Assembly: GCA_014338405.1 (NCBI GenBank) | Contig: JTDE01001085.1 | Coordinates: forward strand, 52,840 to 116,839 | Length of the DNA stretch: 64,000 nucleotides | Direction: 5' to 3' | Source of the DNA: Paragonimus skrjabini miyazakii | Lineage: Eukaryota; Platyhelminthes; Trematoda; Plagiorchiida; Troglotrematidae | Shown here: positions 46,435 to 58,565 of the stretch, piece after piece | How positions within the stretch are numbered: position 1 is the first letter of the stretch | How the letters are laid out: the number at the start of each line of letters is the position of its first letter | Position numbers and translations under genes: made by a program | Notes under the pieces: generated by a model | What the model saw: the letters and a program-made list of their open reading frames with translations, nothing else | Databases searched by the model: none | Told to the model about the DNA's origin: nothing

Positions 46435-47609
46435 GTGAGGGTAAATTATGTTACATACATATCTGATGCATGCAACTCGGTAGCTGCTAACAGCTCCGTT
46501 ATTAGTTGTTCGGATTAAGTAGAATGAAATAATCGTGTTGGTCTGGGTAAGCAACTTGCCTGAAATCTTCTAAAATATGACATTCTTGATGGGTTCGGGT
46601 GAGCCGTAGAACATGGATGACTGGATTTTTAAGAAAGGGGAATGGAACTTTAACCCTCTTCTTTCTTACGTTCAAGACGGATAGGTGTTGTCACCCGTTT
46701 CTTTCCATGTATATCGCAAAGATTCATTCTTCGGCGTTTCATACTGCGTTTCTTAGTGCCTCTGTAGTATGCGTATGATAGTAGCCATACGGTGAGGCGG
46801 TTGACACGACTAACAATATACATTCAGAAAGTTAAAGCACTTTGTACGTAGAAGTAATCTTATAACATCTACTCTCAGTTACTTGAGAACCCGATTAGGA
46901 CGAATTTACTTTCTTTACATGTTACATGTTTTTTGTTGCATAAGTTTCATTTGATTAGACATTTTTGTGGTCAGTTAACAAACTAGCAAACATCTACTAA
47001 AACTTCTAGGAAAGTTGGTAGAGGAACTTGCAAACACCTGACTCTAGTGTTCATCAGCGACAGGGTGAATTACTTTTCGACCTAGTTAGGTTTTATCAAC
47101 ACCGAACACGTGAATGATTCGAGCCAAAATCTGAAAGTAGATATCAAGATGGTAGATCCAACTTAGTTTAACTGTATCTGGACGCCAAGGCCACTGTGGA
47201 TGCAAAAAAGGGGGTAAGTCATGCAATGACTAAGAAGAGAAGTTCCCAAGCTACTTTATAATCGTCTACTTAACGTCAGCGGATAGGTGTCTGGGTTACC
47301 ATTCTTGTATTTTTTTTACAGGTAACGGGGTTAGAATCTTCGGCTATGGTTAGTCTCAGTTAGATCGAAAAAGATATCCATCACGCCAACAGAATAATCT
47401 GAGGTCAACCGATAACGATTCACTTCTGTGGAACATGTCAAAAGTGTACGTTGCGGTCCGGAAATAGAACCAGTGGAGGAGTGTGACTCACTGACTTCGT
47501 TTGGCAGATCGAATTGAAGTGGTCATGTAGTTTTGTTGTCAGTTCTGAGGTATTTATCTCTAACTTATCAAGAAGAAGATAGATTTTCAGTAACTGTTCC
47601 TTAGTACCA
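46435..47609. other. Non-coding stretch, possible R1 relic
   Basis: Around 47285-47365 GTTAGAATCTTCGGCTATGGTT and a nearby GTCTCAGTTAGATC loosely recall the R1 B-box and tail, but too few positions match to call a copy. Otherwise nothing recognised. Confidence 0.3.
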
Positions 47610-47720
47610 CCTAGTGCAAGTGGTTAATCAGCCACCAAATGAGCATTCTAGGAATTGAACTCTTGCCTCGGGGTTCTTATTTGGTGAACTCATTGGCGGC
47701 TAACTTTGAAGACAGTGGAC
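47610..47720 (-). repeat. Possible tRNA-like SINE fragment
   Basis: The minus strand has AGTTCAATTCC, close to the B-box GGTTCGAATCC. An A-box-like GTTAGCCGCCAATGAG lies about 35 bases upstream. It is not alignable with R1-R3, so it is supported by promoter-box shape only. Confidence 0.3.
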
Positions 47721-49299
47721 TCTATGGATACCCCCGTTATGGGAGTGATAGAGAAGGGTCAGACGTGATCTTATAGGCCAGACGATTTTCAAATGAGTAG
47801 ATAATTTGATAATCATCAACAATCACTATTCATTTATTACTACGGAGGATCATACTGGAATACAACTGAGACGTAGTTTACATCAATTACAAACCTATCA
47901 TCTAGCAGATCAGGTTACGTCAGCAATTCTCAAGATATAGACTGAATATCCAAAAAATAAATCGAGGAAAACTGTTTTTGCTGCACAGTGTACTTCAGAA
48001 TCGCCCTTCTCAAAGTCTGTCTGAGACAGTTGGGTAATCTGGTGATACCATGGTCATACACATGCCTGAGTAGTGCACCAGATGGCGGATATCTATCTGC
48101 CACTTACTATAAGTATGTGACCTAACTCTCTGCTAGATTTCAGTCAACCCTTACTCCGCCTGCACCAGTCACCTTGTCTACGACAAACAGGCAACTCGAT
48201 TAGTCTAAACGAGAATGAAACTGAACACAATATACTGGATTGGTTCGAGATAGAAAGAGTGAGTTAAAAGACATTTGGAACAATTACAAATGGTCATCCC
48301 TAGTCGTCGCTACCAGCGCAAGGTATCCATGGGATATATCGCGTCCATAAAACTGGGGGAGATTATGAAACCACAGTCATAGAATAGCATAGATATTAGT
48401 TGTCTCAACTACCGAACGGAATCTCTGCAATCGGCCAGCTTTCGACATATCTGTGGTGAGCCTACATCATCTTCTACATGCCTTAATAACGGTATCGGTT
48501 AGCAGACACGCACGAGTTTTCACTTTTCCTCCAACTTCTTGTTCTCGTAATCGTCTGATACACCTACGATTGTATGAACTCTCCTGTTGGTTATGGTTTC
48601 AATTAACGTCCATTACAGTCCTAATAAAAATATCCCTTCCTCATCAATGGAGCGTGTGCACTTTCAAACGATTACAAAAGTCGTCCGATGAGTGAAGTTA
48701 ACTATGATCTACGTAGTTTTGTAGAATGAGTCAGTATCCCTCTTTCAATGAAAACTGCTCGTTGGGAGGCAACGGTTCGGACTAGTGCACGCGTAAACCG
48801 AAAATGTTCTCAAGGAACAGTGCCACTCCAAACAGACCATTTAGTTTTAACCAGAAAAATGTGTGGTTTTGATAAAACTAAATATTCTGATTGGTTCGGG
48901 AGTCATTTCCTCTTAAACCTAAAAGCAGATCTACTTATCTGCGCTCTGGCTTCCTTTACGTTACTTCAAATCAAAAAGAGAGGTCATTGGTTTTGTGAAT
49001 GTGCCCTGGAAGGAACATTTCACTACGTTCTACTGCGTGCATATGTCAACTGATCGTTTTTTAAAGTATGTGGTTGTTGAAATCCCGTTTCACTTGTGGT
49101 CTCCCTGTCCTATCATCTCGGAAAACAACATTAAATGTCTCCATTCTTCCAAGGGTTAAGAACAACTCAGGTAGGTAGAATATTTATTCTATCTTTTCAT
49201 TGTTTCCACGGTTAGTTGCTATAACCTGACTGCTGGTCCAGTTCTAAAGATATTACGTTGCATGTCTGTTGTCTCTATCCTCTAGTTCACATTCTCATT
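47721..49299. other. Mostly non-coding; unassigned + frames
   Basis: Two + frames (48453-48695 and 48748-49053) look somewhat protein-like. The second begins at an ATG and includes KMCGFDKTKYSDWFGSHF and HWFCECALEGTFHYVLL. No family was recognised. Confidence 0.3.
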
Positions 49300-49880
49300 G
49301 TTGGTACAACAAATGTCACACGTATACACGCACACACACTTCAACAAGCCCGTGATTGTAATGTCATCGTTCTCTAGCTCAGTCGAGCAACGCTCACCCG
49401 TTTGTAGCTTTTTGATTGGTCAAGCGTTGACGATTGAGCAAGTGGAAACTGACCTCCTACCTCCCCTCCGTCCAGAGTCACGATCGCTACTCGCTTTTAC
49501 TACACGCGTGCGTGCGTGTTGTCAGCCCGTGGTGGGTGTGAGTAGGTGTGATTACGGCTCATCACCTGTACATCAACCCTAGCAGTTAGTGGACAATGCC
49601 TTTCTCAGGTGTTTCACTTGGCGAAGACTGCCATGTGTGCGTGTACTAGTGCATGTGTGCGCACGCATTCTTGAGTTCATTTAAATGACAATGAATAGGA
49701 GCCAATGGGAAACGGGTTCCCCCAGAAATGAAGGAGACCGAAATAAAATTTAGGTCTATGTAATGAACAGTGCTTGAACGATTTGTAATCAGTTCATACC
49801 TTGGTCAAGTGTTGCTGATACTGTGATTTTACTGTGAACTAAATTGCGCGGATCTGTTGAATAGTGTTCTACTTTGCAGG
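49300..49880 (+). promoter_or_regulatory. Possible promoter and first exon, CpG-richer tract
   Basis: CpG dinucleotides are noticeably denser here than in the flanks. An inverted CCAAT box (GATTGGT) lies at 49414-49420. Alternating pyrimidine-purine runs lie at 49501-49519, 49632-49645 and 49650-49668; such runs favour Z-DNA and are common near active promoters. At 49879-49885 there is a strong splice donor, TTTGCAG|GTGAGTT, which could end a non-coding first exon. No TATA or start site is defined, and the + frame 49298-49582 inside it has no domain. Confidence 0.28.
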
Positions 49881-50296
49881 TGAGTTCTTTCACAGAAATA
49901 GCTGACAATAGCTCTCTCGTCAGTATGACTACCTGTATATGTTTTTTTGCGGCACAAATTATTTATTCAATGAGTTTCAGGTGGTTTATTTTTGTAAAAA
50001 AAATAGCCCCTTTCCTTAAACACATGGCTCAGTTAAATTAATTTCCTGTGTTTGTTTGAAAGTGGAAATAAAGGTTCTGGACATTTCGAAGCGAGTTAGG
50101 AAAGTTAAATCAAAATTTTATCTCAAGAAACTAATTTTCAGTAACAACGATCAGGTGATTCATCAGAATCTGTGTATAACTAGAGGTCGCCTTCGAATCT
50201 GTCACAGCCTAATTAGCATTCTCTATTGACAGATTTATTTGGATACGCTTTCTTTCTAACGAATTGGATATTTCGAGTTGCACATTACTCATATTC
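49881..50296. other. Non-coding spacer
   Basis: AT-rich, nothing recognised. Confidence 0.4.
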
Positions 50297-50645
50297 TGTC
50301 ACAGTTGTCGCATTCATGTAGACTTTCCAGTCGGCCCATTTCGAAAAGAAACACTAGACTCGAGTTTCGCTCGCAATAGAGCTCGTCAGTAGTGTTTATT
50401 CTCGCCACGACCACGCTTTGATTAAGCGAACGTTTTGACCACTACGCAACTGATCTCATAGTAGGCATGACCAAATTATCGTATCTGAACGCTCGACCAC
50501 TTTCGCTCGTGAGTAATGACCAGATTGTCCGACCGCCTCTAGAGGAGACACAGTTGCTGTCTGTTAACTCCAATTGATAACGCCGTGATTAGGATTTCCC
50601 AGACAGGTGGAAGTCCCCGATCTCATTAATCCGCTGGGCGATATT
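50297..50645 (-). repeat. R3 dispersed repeat, longest - copy
   Basis: The reverse complement aligns along its length with 20184-20550. It keeps the best A-box-like sequence in the family, TTGCGTAGTGG, and the tail GGGCCGACTGGAAAGTCTACATGAATGCGACAACTG (read as two adjoining blocks), which runs further 3' than in the + copy. In the tRNA-like middle the T-arm-like stem seen at 20419-20436 is lost. Confidence 0.78.
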
Positions 50646-50689
50646 TTGATATTGCTTATACTCACATATAGGTTTACTTGATGTAGTTT

Positions 50690-50820
50690 GTGCACTACTC
50701 ATACGTGATCACAGCATACACATTCGGCTGGACCTTTCGACCACCCCGTTCCAAAAGTGAACATCAGACTGGAATTCCGCACTTATAAGAGACCATCACT
50801 AGTGAATATCTTTGGAGATA
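50690..50820 (-). repeat. R3 repeat, tail half
   Basis: A second, more diverged R3 tail (ACATTCGGCTGGACCTTTCGAC, then AACATCAGACTGGAATTCCGC, then GACCATCACTAGTG) lies only about 45 bases from the 50297-50645 copy, in the same orientation. Confidence 0.6.
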
Positions 50821-52216
50821 CCAAGATTTGAATTTTAGTCCACGTTTTCACGAGATAAATATGTGAACCACTGCTCAGTTTGCATGAGTTTAGGTAGGAC
50901 GGACTTATCATATCTGATCTTTCAACCACGTTCTCAAGAATTTTTTGCTCAAGCTGGTTTACTGCTATATTGTTTTTCACAGCACTTATGAAAACTCGCT
51001 TCTAACGGTTGGGTTGAATGTAAACGGAACAACCATGGTTATTTTGTAGGCCATTTTCTAAGTAGTGAATCGTAAGAATGAGGCCAATTTTGAGATGGCG
51101 TCCTAGATCATTGGTGAAATCATCAAGAAAGCTCTCATTCTGAAATACTAAACTATTTCAAAAAAAGTCAACTAGAAAATGGAAAGACATGGTTACTCAA
51201 AAAAGACTATTCAACGTTACGTTCCTGCCACATCCATAATTGGAAAAAAATTGAAGCAAGAAATCTGATCAGTCTGGTATTAGGCTGCTTACGAAAGTGT
51301 GAGAAAGGTTTCGTTTTTGGCCATCCGGCAAAAACTACAATACAAAATGATGTTTTATAGCGAAAAAAATGTTACGTAAAACAAATGACCAACATAATTA
51401 TATCCAAAGGATCAGTCAACCTGGGCATCGCTCACAAGCTAATGTAATTTGATGTGTAGACTCGCCAATCTGAGTTCAGTGGTCAGCAAGGCTGCTTCGT
51501 GTCAGAACGTGAAGATCCGTTTAGTCCAACCCAAAAAAGCGTGAACTTTGAATGGCTGTAACGGACACATTGGAATATCTATGGGAATGCAAAAGTTGCG
51601 ATCTGTTCTGAATGATGTTCAGCACATGTGAGGTGTTTTTTTAACTTGGCAACGACTGGTTTACCCCGGGAGGGTATTAGAAATACGGTTAGTGATTAAA
51701 GTGTTCCCTTAAACGTCAAAAAAACAATTCAACTATTAAGTTTGTTTTCAGTTAGTCGTTTTCAAGCTAATCTACAAAACCAGACAAGTCGTAGTTGCAA
51801 GATGTCACAACGATTTTACAAAATTGCACAACAAATATGGCACGACTGGACTATGACGTTTTTCAGGAGCTTTATGTATCTAACTTAACACAGGTCAGGT
51901 ACACATGACCTTGTTCACTGCACAACATTTCTGAGAACTTATCAAAGGATTTTCGGTTACCTTCCAAATGCAGTGGGATATGCGCCTGATGACCTTGGAA
52001 TGTTTACAAAGTTAACCAATAGTGTAAAAGATACGTTATGCAGCAACAGATATCAGATAGAACGAGGGGTATGCTACTGACACTGTCCAGAGCATGGAAA
52101 TTAGGCAAAGTCCGGATTTTATCGGGGGTAACAATAGCTTGTGAATAGTTGAAAGACTCCGCTTACTTAGACTGGTGATTAAAAGCTACATTAGTGATGG
52201 GAAAACTCTGTTGTTG
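50821..52216. other. Non-coding stretch, nothing recognised
   Basis: AT-rich. No domain or repeat copy seen. Confidence 0.4.
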
Positions 52217-52244
52217 GTCCTGAGGTTGTCTTACACCTCAGGAC
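52217..52244. repeat. Perfect 10-bp hairpin
   Basis: GTCCTGAGGT, an 8-base loop (TGTCTTAC), then ACCTCAGGAC. This is one of the longest perfect short-range stems I noticed in the window. Function unknown. Confidence 0.85.
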
Positions 52245-55200
52245 AGTTTAAATCGTTGGTGTTTTTCAGACTTGTCATTCATGACCTATTAAGTATGAAG
52301 GGATGAAACTATTGTGCAGTTAAATTGTGAGTATCCTTTTCATCTCTCTTTTTTAAAAGTTTATTCTTGTTTACGAAGGTTATTTCATACACCGCATTGA
52401 ATGCATCAATTCTCTCGACGACTTGGTGTGTTATTGGGCGGTTTGACTAAAAGCACTTAGGTTGCAGACATATTTAACACAAACCATAGTTAATAGTCAA
52501 TCGCACTTCCACTTACCCTAAAACGATAAGACAGAAACAAATAAATGAATTCCAGCTAGGTTTAAGGCGTCGCGGTTTCCCAGTTTTTGCTGTAAATTTT
52601 TCCGAATCTTTAGGTTCCCAGACAAGCAAGCGCACTATGACGATTATGGCATGTCTCCGTGTCAGCTACTTTGTGTCCCATTATTAAGTTCTCGTCTAAC
52701 CACCACGATGACTTTTCTAGCATGTCCCAGGTTCCGTTTTTAAACGAGAATGATGGCACACGAAGTATATACTCGATCCAACGAAATCAATCGGTAGTTA
52801 TTTTGTAGAGTAGTGAAAGCTCACATTTTTATCCCTGAATGGCTTTTGCCTGAAAGCTCTTTGCTCAGACGATAAGTCGACTATGCTCAAGCAACTGTGT
52901 GCACACAGTGGCTGTCAGAAATAGACAATCGACAAGAAGCTGTCACTGGAACAGATCAGACTTTACAGTCATATAGTTGGGCAGACAATCTATGCACTTC
53001 CTTCACAGGAAGTTCATACCGTTTCATAGGCACAAGTAGTGCAGGTTGATAATTGCCATTCTGGTTTTGAATTGCAGCTGCCGGTCATTTCAACAACACT
53101 TCCAGCAGCTGCTTAGACAGATAAAATTATTAACTACTATAACAAACACACTTGTGCACACTGAGTGAAACCAATGTTTTGTGGTCTTCCGGAACTGGCA
53201 TTTTGTACTCCTGGGATCCAAAGTATATTTTATACAATAGAAGTGAGCTCGCAAACTTGTTTGGGGCATTTGTGTTGTATACGAGTCGCTCCAAATTAGG
53301 GGATGAAGTTAACATTTATTGAAAAAATATTAACTTTGCCATCTTGAAGAAGATGAACGCCATCAGACTATCCGTCGTCTAATAGTTTCTTTAAAGTGTG
53401 GAGCTAAATAGGGCAGGTGATAGTAAATAACCTTACGGAACACTGCTTATGATGGGAAAAGGTCAGATTGTTCTGATTGTTCTGATGTTTCTCAATAAAC
53501 GGCTTGGATAAACCAAGCTTACTTATCTGATATACCCTCCTTCAAAAGACCCAGATGGAAAGCAACTCTTCCAACGGAATCGTGCGCTTCTTGAATGTCT
53601 AAAGAGACAACCAACATGTATTTTCAGAACTTGTTCAGAAATTCTTTTGGTCGCCACTTGGACGAAAACTACATTGTCATTCCGCTGTCTAAATTTCTTG
53701 AAACAAGACGTTTACGAAGAATCCTTGAGGTTGCAAAAGTCGACGTAATAGAACTCATGACTTCATGGATGGCTGGAACACACACCATGGAAGATAACAA
53801 CTGGTGCGCATTCGTCCCCGGGTGTAAAGTTTTAGAGCTATATTTCAGCAAGAACATGAGTTGAGTGCTGGTTGCGAGCGGTGTCACTATCTTAGTGAAT
53901 AGCTATGGAAAGGTTGTTCTCAATCGTACTGTACCAGCTATCTCTTTCTGGGGAGTTTGGACACGGACGAAAAATGTTTGAGCTGGAAGTCGGATCCAGA
54001 ATTAGCAAAATGAAATAACAGGTCTGGTTAACATAGTCTTCTAAGGCTGAAACTGAAATCAAACTTCTTCACAATCGTCTCTATTCTATCAAAGAAAACT
54101 TTTACCGGCATATCCAGGCTGGAATATAGTCAGCGTGTTCTTATACTCTGCATTAAGATGGAAAGGGATAACACCGGGCAGACAGTCGGTCATTTCTGTA
54201 ATCACGTACTCACTCTGAAGAATTTTGGGCGCTTGAATCGTCATAAAGATTGTCTTTATTTTAAAGGGAAGCACTTTAGTCGACTTGAAGCTTTAACTCT
54301 CTGTACTTCTTGGTTAAACTGAGGAGAACAGACAGTACTTCCCAGTGAACCCTGAACGTGTTTCACTTATCGAATGCACCTGAGAAAAAAAACCTACATA
54401 CTGGTTGCATTCAGGTTAAGAAACAACGCTGACGAAGGCTGTGATGTTTCATGTTTGAAACCACTACCACACTTTTATCAGCTTGAATCATCAACTCTAA
54501 AATTTCTTCCGGAAAATGTCTATTCAGGAACGGTTTGCTTGCCCAAGAGCTCAGATATATCCTCTAAGCTAATTCCGTCAAGCTTTTTAACCGTCCCAAT
54601 AAGAATTATCAAGTCATAGTGTAACTGGATCTAAAATTATAGTCTTCGTATAAGCAACAGTAAAACTGACTACAAAATACGCCTTCTGTGTTCTGGCAAG
54701 TCTTTTCACGTGGGTTTAAACCATTAAAATGCAAAGTTTTCTTGTGCATAATAACTTTAAAAGGTAAAATAAGAAATATCACGTTGCCGTGGTAGATTTC
54801 ACTGCTGTAGTGGTGATAAGCAGTTTGTGCTGATAGACAATCAACGGTTCTATGGGTTGTATTTTATAGATTGAATCTGATTTAATAAATTTAACAGTCT
54901 GTCATAAGCACTTACAAAGGCTCGTAGAGATGTGCTCTACCATAATCAATGTGTTACAGCGTTACTGACCTCAATTTTGAGATCCGTGGGCTTTCGACCA
55001 TTTTATTCAGATCAAATTTGCTTTGCTTCATACTCACATCGTAGACTGATACAAAACCATTGTGTTCATATCTGTTGGTATGTTGTGCCGAATGTGATAA
55101 GGACCAGATTTCATGTACATACCAATTTCGTGTGTGGTAGTCAATCTGTAGGCTGATAGCTCATTTTCCACGTCAGGTTTTGGACGAAGAACTCGGCTGA

Positions 55201-55639
55201 TAGATAACCGTGCTCTTTAGACTTGTTCTCCGACTATGACGTCTATGATGCGAAACTCTGTCATCAAGACAGGCTGTATAATAAATGAGTAAGTGTTTTA
55301 GGGTACGGTTTCGAACGCTCAAATCTACCTTCTTTGGTAACGAAACATTCACAATCTACCAGGCAAATTTCACGAGCAGCTGGACATAGACACCATCCAT
55401 TCAAGAGGGACAATTGTTAGATCAATGTAAATATTGAACCGCTAGGTCTTTAAAATTTAGTCTTTTTCTCTCAGTTAATACGATGAGATAACGCAAACTT
55501 ATTTAGATTGAGAAAGGTTCTAATCAGGTGTCATTCGCGTATGAAAAAATCACGTTATTGTCAACTCCTTAACTTCGTATCCTTGGGTTGATTCTGAGCA
55601 GATACTTACCTAACTATTTACTGGATTTATCAATGAAAG
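52245..55639. other. Mostly non-coding; unassigned frames
   Basis: Frames at 53595-53864 (+, with SKFLETRRLRRILEVAK) and 54374-54619 (+, with FLPENVYSGTVCLPKSS) have protein-like patches but no recognised family. A TTTATTTGTTTCTGTC...TTTTAG acceptor-like tract lies on the minus strand at about 52545-52516, but no frame opens after it. Confidence 0.3.
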
Positions 55640-55735
55640 AATAACCAATCTAGGATTCAAACCCACATATCTCTAATTCCTAACAGAACTTCGAAGTTTT
55701 TAGCATATCCCCAATTAGTAACACTCCGATCATTT
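55640..55735 (-). repeat. tRNA-like SINE fragment
   Basis: The minus strand has a B-box GGGTTTGAATCC, one CpG-to-TpG change from the consensus, flanked by CCTAG. A weak A-box-like TTACTAATTGGGG lies about 45 bases upstream. No tRNA fold is visible and it does not align with R1-R3. Confidence 0.4.
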
Positions 55736-56739
55736 GTGATGGGTAATTGTACAGTTATCTTTTACAAATGTTAAACATGTGTTCCTCAAATTTACATAAC
55801 CTAGAAGATCAAAGTATGTTTGTTTATGCAGGTGTCCTGTTCACGATAAAGCTTTGGATGAGCAGATGAACTTTAAAAACTAACGGTTTTATTGCTAGTT
55901 TCTGGATCACAGTATTATTCATGATACTTTCAACTAACATATATTGGTGATGATTTATAAGATTAATTCATGGCTGTCTAAATCTATCTTCTGGCCTTCT
56001 GTCATAACTACTGATCAGATAGTATAGCCGCTTGATATACTGTTCTGTGCATGAGTAAGAAAGAGCATTTAAACGGAGGATAAACGAAAAAAAAGAAACG
56101 ATAAACGTGGTGAAAGATTGTTATTCAAAAGTTAGAAATGATATGGGTACCAGTAAATGAGTGACTGTGTCATGTTTTCATATTGGATAGTAGTTCAAAC
56201 CGGCTAAGTGAATTATCACGGGCCCCAATGAAACGGACATCACCAAATCACCGTAATCAAAGGAATTGCCAGATTTTTCACATTTTATGAACATGCGTTT
56301 GTCTAACCATATTGTATTTTGTACTCAGCTATTGACGATTTTGGTGGTTAATGTCCGATGTGGCAAACGCTCTGTCGGCATACCTGGCACGTGAATCAAA
56401 CACTGCAGATGTTTATTATTTGGTCAATTGATCGCATGTGAGAAAGTTTTTGAAACAGGCTAAGTTATTTGCGCGTTGCTCATAGTTGACGCGAGTTAAC
56501 CGATTAAAACACCAGTGATCAAACATTGCGAATCTGTTTATATCAACGTTAACAACGGACTATACCTGCAGACCATAGAACAAAGTAAATCGCGCAGAAG
56601 CACAGCGAATCTATAAATCCCAATAATTACTGTCAAGTAGTGGAAGATTTCACTTGGTATTAATTGAGCATCACTTACAGATGAACTCATCCTCTATTCC
56701 CATGGATGTTTAAGTTAAAATCTTTTAAACGAGACTTCT
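55736..56739. other. Non-coding stretch, nothing recognised
   Basis: AT-rich; no feature supported. Confidence 0.4.
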
Positions 56740-56900
56740 GTATTCCAGTTTCAATCTTGTTAGAACTCGTTAGCAGTGCATATCCTTTCCATGGACAGGA
56801 CCGGAACTCTGACCACACTCTCTTGAGACGATCGCGTTAATTACCGCCCCGCTTGACCTCACATTATGTATGACCGTAATAGAACATGAAAACATTCAGC
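56740..56900 (-). repeat. R3 repeat, middle part
   Basis: TTAGAACTCGTTAGCAGTGCATATCC followed (after a gap) by GGACCGGAACTCTGACC, GCGTTAATTACCGC and GACCTCACATTATGTATGACC matches the AGCTCGTCAGTAGTG, tRNA-like middle and GATCTCATAGTAGGCATGACC segments of the R3 copies. Its GGACCGGAACTC keeps part of the T-arm-like motif. Confidence 0.62.
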
Positions 56901-58479
56901 CACATTAGCTCGATAGTAATAATCAAGTTTTATCATCCTGTCAGGGGTAAACAGTAATTATCCTGTTAACTACAAATGAAATCACAGAAGTCAATGAAGT
57001 TTCAGAGCATTGCGTACAAACCAATGTGACTGATTGCTTGTATAATAATTCAATCGTGCCCGATGTGTAATCAGTAAAGCAATAGATAATCTGGTTGCTT
57101 GATGACGATGTGGTGATAGTTAAACTCACGGTATTGACTAGGTGCTACAAAACTGTTGTACTTCAACCAGAACATTGTTCAAGGCTGATGCGCTTTTCAA
57201 AAGAGGCTGGCCATAAGGACTAGGAGAGTGCGATAACTTCGATCGTTTGTGGACGATGTTTACTCCACATTCCAGTCGTACCAAACACGTTCACTGGTTG
57301 AACAGTATTCTGATGTGTAACCAGATTATTGCATCCGTATACCATGAGTTAGCTCCAGCAACCAATTGCTTGTAATTGCCGTGATTGATACGTCTACGGG
57401 GGTTCTGTACGGATTTCGGAATGTTAGCATTTTTGTTGAACTAAGTCGGTGACTAAATTATGGCAAAAAATAACCTAATCCAATAATAACCGAAGCTTGC
57501 GTTAGTTAGTTGAATAGGGATGCAAAAATTACAGCGTAGGTTAATCTTTAATATGTGCCTCTACTGCCTCCTGTTATAAGCGCTGAGGCAACAGATGTAC
57601 ACAAAATATCCGGCAACTTAGCACCACATCATAAACTGTCACAAGATTTAAAGCTAATGAATACTGGTAACCCTCAGAAAAGTGGTGGCTCTATGTTTGC
57701 GGGTTATTTACTGGAAGTCTGTAATCCTTCACTGCAGAGGTCGATATAGTTAAGGGCATAGACATACTCTGTGTTACCATGGATAGATACAGTCTGCCTC
57801 GATAATCTGACAAGGTTGAGCCAAACCGTGATAGTTTCATGCAACATTTTGCACAGCATTATATTACTAAAACTTGACTTGTCTTCTGCAATACTTAAAA
57901 AGTTGACTTAATTTGCAAGTTAATTGATAACAGTCGATTTTTTCACTTCGTCCTATATTACTATCTACGGATTTAGTTAAAAAAGTCTGATTAAGACTAC
58001 TTAAAGCTGTTAGATATCCTTACTTATTCAACAGTCACAAAGTTACGAGACCGATGCTGAAGGACTGTTGAGCTATGCTGTGGCGCACTGATTAATTGAT
58101 TAGTGGTATGTTCATAGGTGAGAGACGTGTAATGGATGTTTATTCGTAATTTATTGCTGGCAAGAAGCCCAGCGATAATAATTGTCAACCTTACCAACAG
58201 GATTTAAACTCGCTGTGGTCAATTTTGATTAAAAAGTACTTGTCGCAGTGACCATCGTTTAACACATGTGCGTGCGGCGAAGGTAGTAGGACAAAACACT
58301 TTATCATATTCTTCTATCTGTATTATAGCATGAATTCTGATAGTTACACTACCGACTATAAATTTTCTTGTATTGAGCCATAGAATAGAAACAATCTGAG
58401 CAAGATTCCACTAGTGATCTCCATGCCACCGGACAATCACCTTTATCTAGTAGACCAATCGTAGGCTTCTTACCGACAC
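56901..58479. other. Non-coding stretch, nothing recognised
   Basis: No domain or repeat copy seen; short frames only (57129-56941 -, 57555-57749 +). Confidence 0.4.
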
Positions 58480-58565
58480 CGGGATTTGAAGTCTAGGATA
58501 TTTTCTAATCAGCAGCTGTACTGCCGGATGTATTATTACCCAGGGCACTAGACATGACCGAATTC
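58480..58565 (-). repeat. Possible tRNA-like fragment
   Basis: The minus strand shows ACTTCAAATCCCGG, near the B-box pattern. It is followed by a segment loosely like that after the B-box at 55640-55735. No good A-box. Confidence 0.22.

Noticed and set aside
52516..52545. Strong minus-strand acceptor tract
   Set aside because: All frames after it close within about 10 codons, and the same bases read as a donor.
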